NCBI GenBank assembly: GCA_937996235.1
Contig: CALKVK010000034.1
Span: forward strand, 1-64,000
Reading direction: 5' to 3'
Source of the DNA: an uncultured bacterium
GTDB taxonomy: Bacteria > Planctomycetota > JAJSAM01 > JAJVHW01
Length of the DNA stretch: 64,000 nucleotides
Part shown: positions 35,573 to 42,077 of the stretch, one piece after another
How positions within the stretch are numbered: position 1 is the stretch's first letter
Layout of the letters: each line of letters starts with the position of its first letter
Program-made: the position numbers and the translations under genes
The notes under the pieces: model-generated
Database searches by the model: none
The model's input: only the letters and a program-made list of their open reading frames with translations
What the model was told of the DNA's origin: nothing

Positions 35573-35685
35573 CTACTCCGGGTATCCGTGCATGCCGCCC
35601 TTGGAGTCCTTGACTACACGCACCCTCATCGCACCGTTAGAACCCACGGGCCGTCCGAAGTCATGCACTTTCACCTCGCACTCTC
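35573..35685 (-). pseudogene. C-terminal remnant of a toxin-like ORF
   Basis: Directly after repeat R2 on the minus strand, an in-frame tail of about 36 codons reads ECEVKVHDFGRPVGSN, then GAMRVRVVKDSKGGMHGYPE and stops with TAG. Codons are less GC-rich than the core genome. The frame stays open through R2 but has no start or homology there. Its five-base distance to the next gene matches a toxin-immunity junction. I read it as the end of a toxin tip whose body is gone. It could instead be a chance ORF end. Confidence 0.45.
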
Positions 35686-35871
35686 CGCAACCGGGACAGG
35701 GCAGCTCCTCCGCCGTCTGCGTCCGCCGAACGAGCCGCCGCACGGAACGGTCGCGACGGCCTTGAACGTGTCCCGTGCGCCGGACCAGGGCCGATAATCG
35801 CCAGGCTCGGCCCAGGCTCGCGCACAGTCGCGGCCATCGACCGCAAGTCCGTCGGCGCGCAACGGTGTGCG
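35686..35871. repeat. direct repeat copy 2 (R2, 186 bp)
   Basis: It begins CGCAACCGGGACAGGGCAGC like R1 at 34707-34881, in the same orientation. It carries an extra 11 bases from a local duplication of CAGGCTCGGCC-type sequence near 35801-35820. R1 and R2 bracket the toxin-tail remnant plus the 177-aa gene, about 0.98 kb start to start. The gene-free stretch 35872-36136 beyond it holds a cluster of GCAACC hexamers and nothing else I can name. Confidence 0.85.
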
Positions 35872-36136
35872 TGGGGCGACCGACCTTGCGGGAGAAAGGC
35901 AAAGGGGCAGCCCTGACCCCACCTCGACTCCGCCTACGGCAGGTCGTCAATCGTGACGCAAGTGGGCGGGCCCGGCGATCGGCGCCACGCGTCACCCGGG
36001 CCGCTCGCCGGAGACGCCTCGAGGGCGCCGTGCCATCAAGCAACCAGCAGGCAACCTGGTACGCACACAACCTATGTTGCAGACGTCACTTGCAACCCTC
36101 CTCCGCCACGGACGCGACGCAGGTTGCGCCCATGCG

Positions 36137-36472
36137 TCAAGCAACCCGCGCCGCCCCCTCCGCCGGGGCCGCCCAGAAGGGGAGGTACCGCCTGCTGCGC
36201 CACCCGACGCTCGGATCCTGGACGACGATCACGCCCGCCTCGACCGCCTCTCGGAGCAGGCGGGAGGCGTTTGCCACGTTCCGCTTCGAGATGCCGAACC
36301 GTTCTCGCACCGACGCATTCGTCGTCGGCTCTCGGCTCAAGTAGCGAAGACATGCGTGGAGGTAGCACGCGCGGACACGATCGGCCTTGTCCATTGCCTT
36401 CAGCCTGAACGCGACCCGGTTGCCAGCGTGCCCGACGCCCCGCCGGGGCGGCTCGTCGACGGCCTCCGCGTC
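36137..36472 (-). pseudogene. 3' remnant of a COG2865 AlbA_2/ATP-binding protein
   Basis: An ~111-codon fragment in the same frame as, and immediately after, the TGA of the immunity-like gene. From an ATG at 36394 it reads MDKADRVRACYLHACLRYLS, then TTNASVRERFGISKRNVANA, SRLLREAVEAGVIVVQDPS and RRYLPFWA. This is the conserved C-terminal winged-helix end of COG2865 proteins (Schlafen AlbA_2 plus HATPase, annotated as RecG-like or transcriptional regulator). The upstream segment GNRVAFRLKAM also fits that family. The AlbA and ATPase parts are missing, so the gene was truncated, apparently when the toxin-immunity module arrived. The 85-codon ORF might still be translated. Confidence 0.75.
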
Positions 36473-37168
36473 TCAGTCCTCAGCGGGCAGCCGCCACATC
36501 GAGCGGATGGCGTAGGAGTCATCCGGCTCTCCCCCGCCGAGCAGCTGCATCGCCTCGAACAACCGTTCCCCCTCGTCCGTGGACGGCAACAGGCCATGAC
36601 GCGTCAGCTTCGCGCTCCATGCACGGAGCGGAGAGTCGTCACAACAGGGCTCGACCTGTCCGTCATCGTGCACGCGGAGCCCCAGAACGGCTGCGGCAAC
36701 CACCGACGAGTACGCATACGTCATCTGGCTCAGCTCGTACCCGAGACACCTGGCCCCCTCGGGTGGAGTTGCGGCTGATCTCGGAGTCTCGAGGCGGGCC
36801 CAGACGACCTCATGCGACGCGGGCTCCTCCGTGTTGGCCCAGCGCATCACATCCAGTGCGTCTCGCTCGTCAGAGATCCACGGGAAGCACCCCTCGGAAC
36901 CGACCGCGGAAGCACTGCCCAACTGCGCGGCACGGAGCTCGAACAGCCGGATCGAGCTGAGCCGCGCGCGCGCCTGCTGCAAGTCGGAGCATGGCTCAAC
37001 GGGCGCTCGATGCAGCCCGGCGTACTCCGCGATGGAGCTCGGCAGACGAAGTGCGGTCGCGCCGCGAATCGCACTCCATCGGCGGACTACGATGAAGCCG
37101 TCCAGGGGCCACCGACCGATCCACTCGTATTGATCGAAGAGCGGTGGTCGATCACCTAACCGGGACAT
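36473..37168 (-). CDS. putative immunity protein of the Hint-domain toxin
   Basis: A 231-aa soluble protein with no recognised domain. The ATG at 37168 lies 17 bases inside the 3' end of the toxin gene; GGGAG stands about 11 bases before it. The overlap fits the toxin-immunity pattern in which the immunity gene follows the toxin tip directly. The sequence is mixed, with notable segments FDQYEWIGRWPLDGFIVV, FPWISDERDALDVMRWA and GRVHDDGQVEPCCDD-like Cys pairs near residue 180. Base composition is lower in GC than core genes. Immunity function is inferred only from position; the tip and this protein are both unlike anything I can name. Confidence 0.65.
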   Translation of the reverse strand: MSRLGDRPPLFDQYEWIGRWPLDGFIVVRRWSAIRGATALRLPSSIAEYAGLHRAPVEPCSDLQQARARLSSIRLFELRAAQLGSASAVGSEGCFPWISDERDALDVMRWANTEEPASHEVVWARLETPRSAATPPEGARCLGYELSQMTYAYSSVVAAAVLGLRVHDDGQVEPCCDDSPLRAWSAKLTRHGLLPSTDEGERLFEAMQLLGGGEPDDSYAIRSMWRLPAED

Positions 37169-38171
37169 GCTGGACGGAACTCCCGCCGCCCCCCACATGG
37201 AGGTGCGGGAAGTTGATGGGGGCGTTGTGCGGCGGATCGGTCCACACTCGCATGCCGAGTTCGTCTCCCCAATCCATGACGGTCTCTGCGTCCCGACGTG
37301 TCATCCCCTTGGGCTTGCTCTCTCCGACAATGTCGAGGAGCGCCTGTTGGTCCTCGGACCAATGATTAGGACTCCCGGGGCGACCTGCGCGTCTCGTCTG
37401 CGGGACGTCGTTGCCCTGTCGCCAGCCATCGTAGTCGTTGTGGACGACCAGCCCGCTGGCTCCCACGGCGAACTCCGCCTCGCCCGCCACCTGCAGGTTG
37501 CAGACCCGCGCGCCCTCCCCGCCATGCGCCAGGCGCTCGATCACGCCCACTCCGCCGTGAACGAGCGTCACCCGTTCACCGACGCACAGATCGCGCGCCG
37601 GCACCCAGTCGCCGCGGTCGGCCGAGTGGAAGGGGTGTTCCCGCGTGGTCTCGACCGACTCGACTGTCGGGGCGTCGCCCGCCGCCCGGGACTCGCCTTC
37701 CGTCCGGAGCGTGAGCGTCACGATCTCGGAAGCCTGCCGCTCGATCCAGCCGATCACGTGCCGCGGCCCGCGGCGCGTGTGCACGACCGGGATCACGTCG
37801 AGCGACGCGACTTCCTCGATCCCGCTGACCGCCACGTCGAGGTCGAGCTCGAGCGCGTTCTCCTCGAGGTGGAAGACCGCGCCAACCTCGCACCGCTCGC
37901 GCGCGAGCCAGGTGTTCGGTCGGACGAGCACGCCTCGCGGCAGCCCCGTCGACGTGCCGACAGCGTGGAAGTGGACGATCGACCAGTTCCCCGGCGTCAC
38001 GGAGACCCTGTCCACCGCGCGCCCGAGCTCGCGCGCAGGGCTCCGGACGGCAGCCTCCGAAGGGCTCATTGCCGCGGCGAAAAGGAAGGCACAGAGCAGG
38101 ACCCCGAGCAGGCCCAGGAGCGATCGGTCGAACCTGCGGAGTCGAGCTGCCAGGTGTCGAATGGAGTCCAT
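37152..38171 (-). CDS. secreted Hint-domain polymorphic toxin
   Basis: A 339-aa protein. The ATG at 38171 has GGGAGGGAAGG before it and starts a signal peptide or anchor (LLGLLGVLLCAFLFAAAM, ~19-36). Residues ~115-245 form a Hint (Hedgehog/intein) pretoxin domain. The TxxH block is TTREHPFHS (T176, H179), then VPARDLCVGERVTLV, VCNLQVAGEAEFAVGASG and the self-cleavage end LVVHN (242-245). The N-terminal nucleophile block (usually CFxxGTxV) is not evident; C94 is the only near candidate. The 94-residue tip after VHN is the likely toxin: HWSEDQQALLDIVGES, DWGDELGMRVWTDPPHN and NFPHLHVGG with a terminal HVPVR, a His-rich pattern like tips of metal-dependent or acid-base nucleases. Toxin class not identified. 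Confidence 0.78.
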   Translation of the reverse strand: MDSIRHLAARLRRFDRSLLGLLGVLLCAFLFAAAMSPSEAAVRSPARELGRAVDRVSVTPGNWSIVHFHAVGTSTGLPRGVLVRPNTWLARERCEVGAVFHLEENALELDLDVAVSGIEEVASLDVIPVVHTRRGPRHVIGWIERQASEIVTLTLRTEGESRAAGDAPTVESVETTREHPFHSADRGDWVPARDLCVGERVTLVHGGVGVIERLAHGGEGARVCNLQVAGEAEFAVGASGLVVHNDYDGWRQGNDVPQTRRAGRPGSPNHWSEDQQALLDIVGESKPKGMTRRDAETVMDWGDELGMRVWTDPPHNAPINFPHLHVGGGGSSVQHVPVR

Positions 38172-38574
38172 GGCTACCTTCCCTCCCCCGCGACCGCCGG
38201 AGCTGGCGCGCTGGTCCGTACTCCGAGGCTCTCGCGGCTTCAAGCTGCCCCGCTGCGGTGGACAGTCTACGGCGTACGTTCGTCGGACATGGACCAGGTC
38301 TGCAGTGGTCCTCGCGCCGCTCGCCATCGCCGGGCACGGGGAGGGCGCTTGGCGCGAGCGAGCCGGCGGCTTGGGCACGCAGGGAGCCCGCAACCAGATC
38401 GGGCCGACCGCATGGGCCGCGGCGACGGGGCCCAGCCGCCCAGCCCCCCGGGGGACAGGGAAGCGCGCCCGCCGGGGGCCGGTTTGGTAGGAAGGCGACC
38501 GCCGGATTGCGTTTCGCGGCCCGGGCGCGTCGCGCGTCCCACTACGAGGCCGGGCCCCCCTCCCGGCAGATGCC
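38172..38574. other. 403-base gap between divergent toxin and ECF sigma genes
   Basis: It must hold the promoters of the Hint toxin (minus) and of the sigma operon (plus). A GGTTTGGTAGGAAGG segment near 38480 stands out from the GC-rich background, but no clear box pair can be assigned. Long stop-free frames cross it on the minus strand without start or homology, so I see no gene. Confidence 0.4.
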
Positions 38575-39171
38575 ATGGACCTCCGCGACCCCCAGCAGCT
38601 CCGCAAGGTGTACGAGACCAGCGCCAAGGGTCTCTACAACCTGGCCTACCGCCTGGTCGGCGACCGGCAGTGGGCCGAGGACATCCTGCAGGAGACCTTC
38701 GTCCGGGCGTACACGCGAGCCGACACCTTCCAGGAGGGCGGCAAGGTCTCGACCTGGCTCTACCGCATCTGCATGAACCTGGCGTACGACCACCTGCGGG
38801 CCCGCCGCTACCGCGCGGCGGCCTCGCTCGACGCGCCGGTCACGCACGCGGGCGACGCGGAGCCTTCGACCTGGAGCGCCACGCTGGCCTCGTCGCTGCC
38901 CGAGGCGACGGCCGAGGTCGAGCAGCGCGACACCGAGAGCTGCGTCCGGCGCCTGATCGACGAGCTGCCGGAGCGCGAGCGCACGGTGGTGCTGCTCCGG
39001 CAGTACCACGGCATGACCTTCAAGGAGATCGCCGACGTGCTCGGCCTGACGAGCCGGACGGTGCAGAACTGCCTGAGGCGGGCCAAGGAGAAGCTCTACT
39101 TCGGCCTGAAGGACGCGGGACTCGCCCCCGACGAGGCGAGGCTCCACGCCACGGCCGACGAGGAGAGCTGA
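38575..39171 (+). CDS. ECF RNA polymerase sigma factor
   Basis: A 198-aa sigma-70 family factor of the ECF group. Region 2 is KGLYNLAYRLVGDRQWAEDI with DILQETFVRAY and FQEGGKVSTWLYRICMNLAY; region 4 is ELPERERTVVLLRQYHGMTF with FKEIADVLGLTSRTVQNCLR. The ATG at 38575 fits the usual short N-terminus; no strong ribosome site is visible. It heads an operon with a zinc-finger anti-sigma factor and a degenerate HtrA-like protein, so it probably answers envelope conditions. Confidence 0.93.
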   Translation: MDLRDPQQLRKVYETSAKGLYNLAYRLVGDRQWAEDILQETFVRAYTRADTFQEGGKVSTWLYRICMNLAYDHLRARRYRAAASLDAPVTHAGDAEPSTWSATLASSLPEATAEVEQRDTESCVRRLIDELPERERTVVLLRQYHGMTFKEIADVLGLTSRTVQNCLRRAKEKLYFGLKDAGLAPDEARLHATADEES

Positions 39172-39235
39172 CCGCGGACCGCGACACGAGGGCCGCCGCG
39201 GGGCGGCCGGGACCACGAGGAACACGACGGGACGG

Positions 39236-39838
39236 ATGACCTCCATGCGCTGTAGCAAGGTGCTGAAGCTGCTCGACGACCACGTGCACGGGCTCCTGCC
39301 CGCCGAGCGCGCCGCCGCGGTGCGCACGCACCTCGACGCCTGCGCGGGGTGCGACGAGGAGGCGGAGATCCTGCGCACGGCCACCGCGCCGCTGACGGCC
39401 TGGGGCGACCTCGAGCCGCCGCCCGGCTGCTTCGACGCGATCCTCGCGCGGATCGAGGCGCTGCCGCCCGAGCTGCGCGTGCCCGCGCCGGCCGCGCGGC
39501 CGCGCCTGCGGGTGCTGCAGGGCGGCGCGCGCCGGCTCCTGACCGCCGGTGCGGTCGCGGCGGCCGTGCTCGTGACCGCGGGCTTCCTCGAACTCGACGG
39601 CGCGGGCACGGCCGCTGCGCCGGTCGGCGCGAACGTGCTCGCGAAGTCGCGCCCGGCGGCGAGCGAGAGCGGCGCGTCGCTCAAGTCCGGCGAGGTCGCC
39701 GCGTTCCGCGTGACCGGCGACTATCAGCAGCGCGACCGCCTGCTGCGGCGCCGCGCGACGCGCACGCCGAGCCCGTTCGACACGCCCGCGCCGGCCGTCC
39801 CCGTCAGCTTCGACGGCCTCGGGGTGCAGGCGCGATGA
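39236..39838 (+). CDS. membrane anti-sigma factor with zf-HC2 domain
   Basis: A 200-aa protein. The N-terminal anti-sigma zinc finger is C6 plus THLDACAGCDEE (H32, C36, C39), which binds and holds the ECF factor. One transmembrane helix covers ~101-118 (LLTAGAVAAAVLVTAGFL), then an ~80-residue periplasmic tail. Position after the sigma gene and one-frame overlap (ATGA) with the HtrA-like gene support a sigma/anti-sigma/sensor unit. An ATG at 39245 is an alternative start. A 7-bp hairpin (39191-39208) sits between it and the sigma gene. Confidence 0.88.
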   Translation: MTSMRCSKVLKLLDDHVHGLLPAERAAAVRTHLDACAGCDEEAEILRTATAPLTAWGDLEPPPGCFDAILARIEALPPELRVPAPAARPRLRVLQGGARRLLTAGAVAAAVLVTAGFLELDGAGTAAAPVGANVLAKSRPAASESGASLKSGEVAAFRVTGDYQQRDRLLRRRATRTPSPFDTPAPAVPVSFDGLGVQAR

Positions 39839-41175
39839 GCCGACTCGCCGTCGCGTCCGCCCTCGCGCTCTGCGCCGCCGCGGGCAGCACCGCCCGCGCG
39901 CAGGAGGCGCCGCCCGACGACGGGGCGCTCGCCCGCGACGACGTGCGCGTGCTCGAGGGCCGCACGTGGCGGCTCCTGCGCGAGAACGGACCGTCGGTGC
40001 TGTCGGTCAGCGTCATCACGCGCGCCGCCAGCGTGCCGCGCCTCGTGCTGCCGGGCGTCGTGCTCGCGCCGCCGCACCGCGACGCGCAGCGCATCGACGC
40101 GACGGGCTTCGTGGTGTCGTCGCAGGGGCACGTGGTGACGACCTCCGCCGCGCTCCGCGACGCCGCGCAGATCGAGGTGCGCTTCTCCGACGGCACGCTC
40201 CGCGACGCGGACGTGGTCGGCGTGGACGCGCCGTTCCGCATCGCCGTGCTGCGCACGCGCGCCCCCGAGAACGCGCGCTCGCTGTGCGCGACGCCGTCTG
40301 CGACGGCGGCGGCCGCGACGCTCGGCTGGTTCTTCCAGTCGACCGCCGGGCGGCCGAACGTCCAGATCGCCACCGTGGGCGCCGCCGACGACCACGCGAG
40401 CTCCTACGACCGCTTCCTGTTCGCGCCCGTGCCGCTCCCCGCCGGTGCGGCGGGCGGTCCGCTCGTCGCGCGCGACGGCGCGCTGCTCGGCATGGCGGTC
40501 GCCGACGTCGCCCCGAGCGACGCGGGCGACGACGTGCCCGGCGCCGGAACGCTGTTCGTCCGCGGCGGCGACGTGGCGCACGCGGTCAGCGACATCGTGC
40601 GCTACGGCCGCGTGCGGCGCCCGCTCCTCGGCGTCGTGATGGACGGCGACACGAACCGCATCGACCAGCTCCTGCCGCAGGGCCCGGCGAAGGCCGCGGG
40701 GCTCGAGGAGGGCGATCGCGTGGTCGGCGTCGCGGGGAGCGCGATCTCGTCGCTCGCGGACCTGACGCGCGCGCTCCTGCGGCGCACGGCGGGTGATGCG
40801 GTCGAGGTCGACGTCGTCCGCGGCGACGCGATGCTGCGGCGCTCGGTGGTGCTCACCGACGCGGCGCTGCCCTGCGCGCCCACGGTCGCCCCGCTCCCCG
40901 GCGCGACGCTCGAGGTCGCGGCGGAGGCCGGTCCGGACGGCGAACGCCCGGTGACGGTGCGCGACGTCGTGCCGAACTCGACGCTCCACGCAGCCGGGCT
41001 GCGCGACGGCGACCAACTGCTGCGCGTCGACGGCCGCTCGGCGCTGCGCTTCCTCGCGCGGTTCGCGATCGACCCCGCGGCGTCGCTGCCGCACGCGCTC
41101 GAGATCGAGCGCGACGGCGCGCGGTTCACGATCACGCCGAGCGCGTCGGCACTCCCGGGCACGCGCGACGAGTAG
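39835..41175 (+). CDS. HtrA/DegP-like pseudoprotease with two PDZ domains
   Basis: A 446-aa exported protein (signal peptide ends near ARAQE). Residues ~50-235 follow the trypsin-like HtrA fold (GFVVSSQGHVVTTSAAL, VEVRFSDGTLRDADVVGVD-like strand, RIAVLRTR, GAAGGPLVARDGALLGMAV). All three catalytic positions are changed: His of VxTNxHV is in TTSAAL (~105), Asp of the DIALL strand reads RIAVL (~135), and Ser of GNSGGPL is Ala206 (GAAGGPL). Two PDZ domains follow (~262-340 with LLGVVMDGDTNRIDQLLPQG; ~375-435 with VPNSTLHAAGLRDGDQLLRV). It cannot be a classical serine protease; a binding or sensing role for the anti-sigma system is inferred. ATG overlaps the anti-sigma stop. Confidence 0.85.
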   Translation: MSRLAVASALALCAAAGSTARAQEAPPDDGALARDDVRVLEGRTWRLLRENGPSVLSVSVITRAASVPRLVLPGVVLAPPHRDAQRIDATGFVVSSQGHVVTTSAALRDAAQIEVRFSDGTLRDADVVGVDAPFRIAVLRTRAPENARSLCATPSATAAAATLGWFFQSTAGRPNVQIATVGAADDHASSYDRFLFAPVPLPAGAAGGPLVARDGALLGMAVADVAPSDAGDDVPGAGTLFVRGGDVAHAVSDIVRYGRVRRPLLGVVMDGDTNRIDQLLPQGPAKAAGLEEGDRVVGVAGSAISSLADLTRALLRRTAGDAVEVDVVRGDAMLRRSVVLTDAALPCAPTVAPLPGATLEVAAEAGPDGERPVTVRDVVPNSTLHAAGLRDGDQLLRVDGRSALRFLARFAIDPAASLPHALEIERDGARFTITPSASALPGTRDE

Positions 41176-41203
41176 TCCGGCGCCGACCGGCGCGCGTGGT
41201 GAG

Positions 41204-41668
41204 ATGGCGCACATGGACGCGCCGCTCCCGCCCGCCTCGGAGGACCCGCGCAGCGCCGCGCTCGCGCAGCTCTGCGCCATCATGGAGCGCCTGCGGCGGC
41301 CGGGCGACGGCTGCCCGTGGGACCTCGAGCAGACGCTCGACTCGCTCTTCCCCTACCTGCGCGAGGAGCTCGAGGAGGCGGCCGCGGCGGCGACGCGCGT
41401 GCAGGCGGGAGAGCTGCCGCCCGACGAGCTGCGCGAGGAGCTCGGGGACCTGCTGTTCAACGTCGTGTTCGTGACGGAGCTCTGCCGCGAGCGCGGCTGG
41501 TTCGGCATGGGCGACGTCGTCGCGGGCGCGGCGGAGAAGATCACGCGCCGCCACCCGCACATCTTCGGCGACCTCGCGGCCGCGACGCCGGAGGAGGTCA
41601 CGCGCATCTGGCAGGACGTGAAGGCGCAGGAACGCGCGGCGAAGGCCGCGCGGCGCGAGACGAGCTGA
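41204..41668 (+). CDS. mazG: MazG-type nucleotide pyrophosphohydrolase
   Basis: A 154-aa all-alpha NTP pyrophosphohydrolase, hydrolysing NTPs/dNTPs to monophosphates, thought to clear aberrant nucleotides. The motif GCPWDLEQTLDSLFPYLREE with ELEEAAA and EELGDLLFNVVFVTELCRE gives the family EExxE plus ExxD metal sites. E. coli MazG has two such domains; here there is one, as in many bacteria. The ATG at 41204 is taken; 41213 is possible. It is followed one base later by DUF983. Confidence 0.92.
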   Translation: MAHMDAPLPPASEDPRSAALAQLCAIMERLRRPGDGCPWDLEQTLDSLFPYLREELEEAAAAATRVQAGELPPDELREELGDLLFNVVFVTELCRERGWFGMGDVVAGAAEKITRRHPHIFGDLAAATPEEVTRIWQDVKAQERAAKAARRETS

Positions 41669-41669
41669 G

Positions 41670-42077
41670 ATGCCGCGCGCGCGCTCCGCGACCGCCGCAC
41701 TCCTCCGCGGACGCTGTCCGCGCTGCCGCGAAGGCCGCATCTTCGCGTCGCTCGTCCGCATGGCGCCCGCGTGCGCGGTGTGCGGCGCGGACTTCGAGCG
41801 CGAGCAGGGCTACTTCCTCGGCGCGATGTACTTCAGCTACGGCTTCGGCGTCGCGCTGCTCGCGGCTCCCGTGGCGGTGCTGATCTTCGCGGACGTGGAC
41901 ATGCGCGTGACGGTCGGCGCGTCGGCGCTGTTCCTGCTCGTCGCCGCGCCGTGGCTCTTCCGCTGGTCGCGCATCGTGTGGCTGCACTTCGACCACCGCT
42001 TCGATCCGCTGCCGGACCGGGCGGCGCGCAAGCTCACGGCCGAAGACGCGCGAGAGCCTGCTCGAACGCGGACTTGA
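41670..42077 (+). CDS. DUF983 membrane protein with zinc ribbon
   Basis: A 135-aa DUF983 protein. The N-terminal zinc ribbon is LLRGRCPRCREGRIF with CAVCGADFERE, followed by two membrane helices (FSYGFGVALLAAPVAVLIF and RVTVGASALFLLVAAPWLF). Members are small inner-membrane proteins of unknown function. The ATG is one base after the mazG stop. Its last 44 bases overlap the end of the convergent aminopeptidase gene. Confidence 0.88.
   Translation: MPRARSATAALLRGRCPRCREGRIFASLVRMAPACAVCGADFEREQGYFLGAMYFSYGFGVALLAAPVAVLIFADVDMRVTVGASALFLLVAAPWLFRWSRIVWLHFDHRFDPLPDRAARKLTAEDAREPARTRT

Noticed and set aside
34707..35871. R1/R2 as integron attC sites
   Set aside because: No GTTRRRY/RYYYAAC core pairs and no integrase gene; length and lack of internal palindrome do not fit.
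35573..36070. A 165-codon minus-strand frame running through R2
   Set aside because: Only the last ~36 codons after R2 look coding. The same frame in R1 leads nowhere, so the reading through the repeat is probably chance.
36137..36394. The 85-codon ORF as an intact winged-helix regulator
   Set aside because: Its sequence matches the extreme C-terminus of a much larger COG2865 protein and the matching frame extends upstream to another gene's stop, so it is better read as a remnant.
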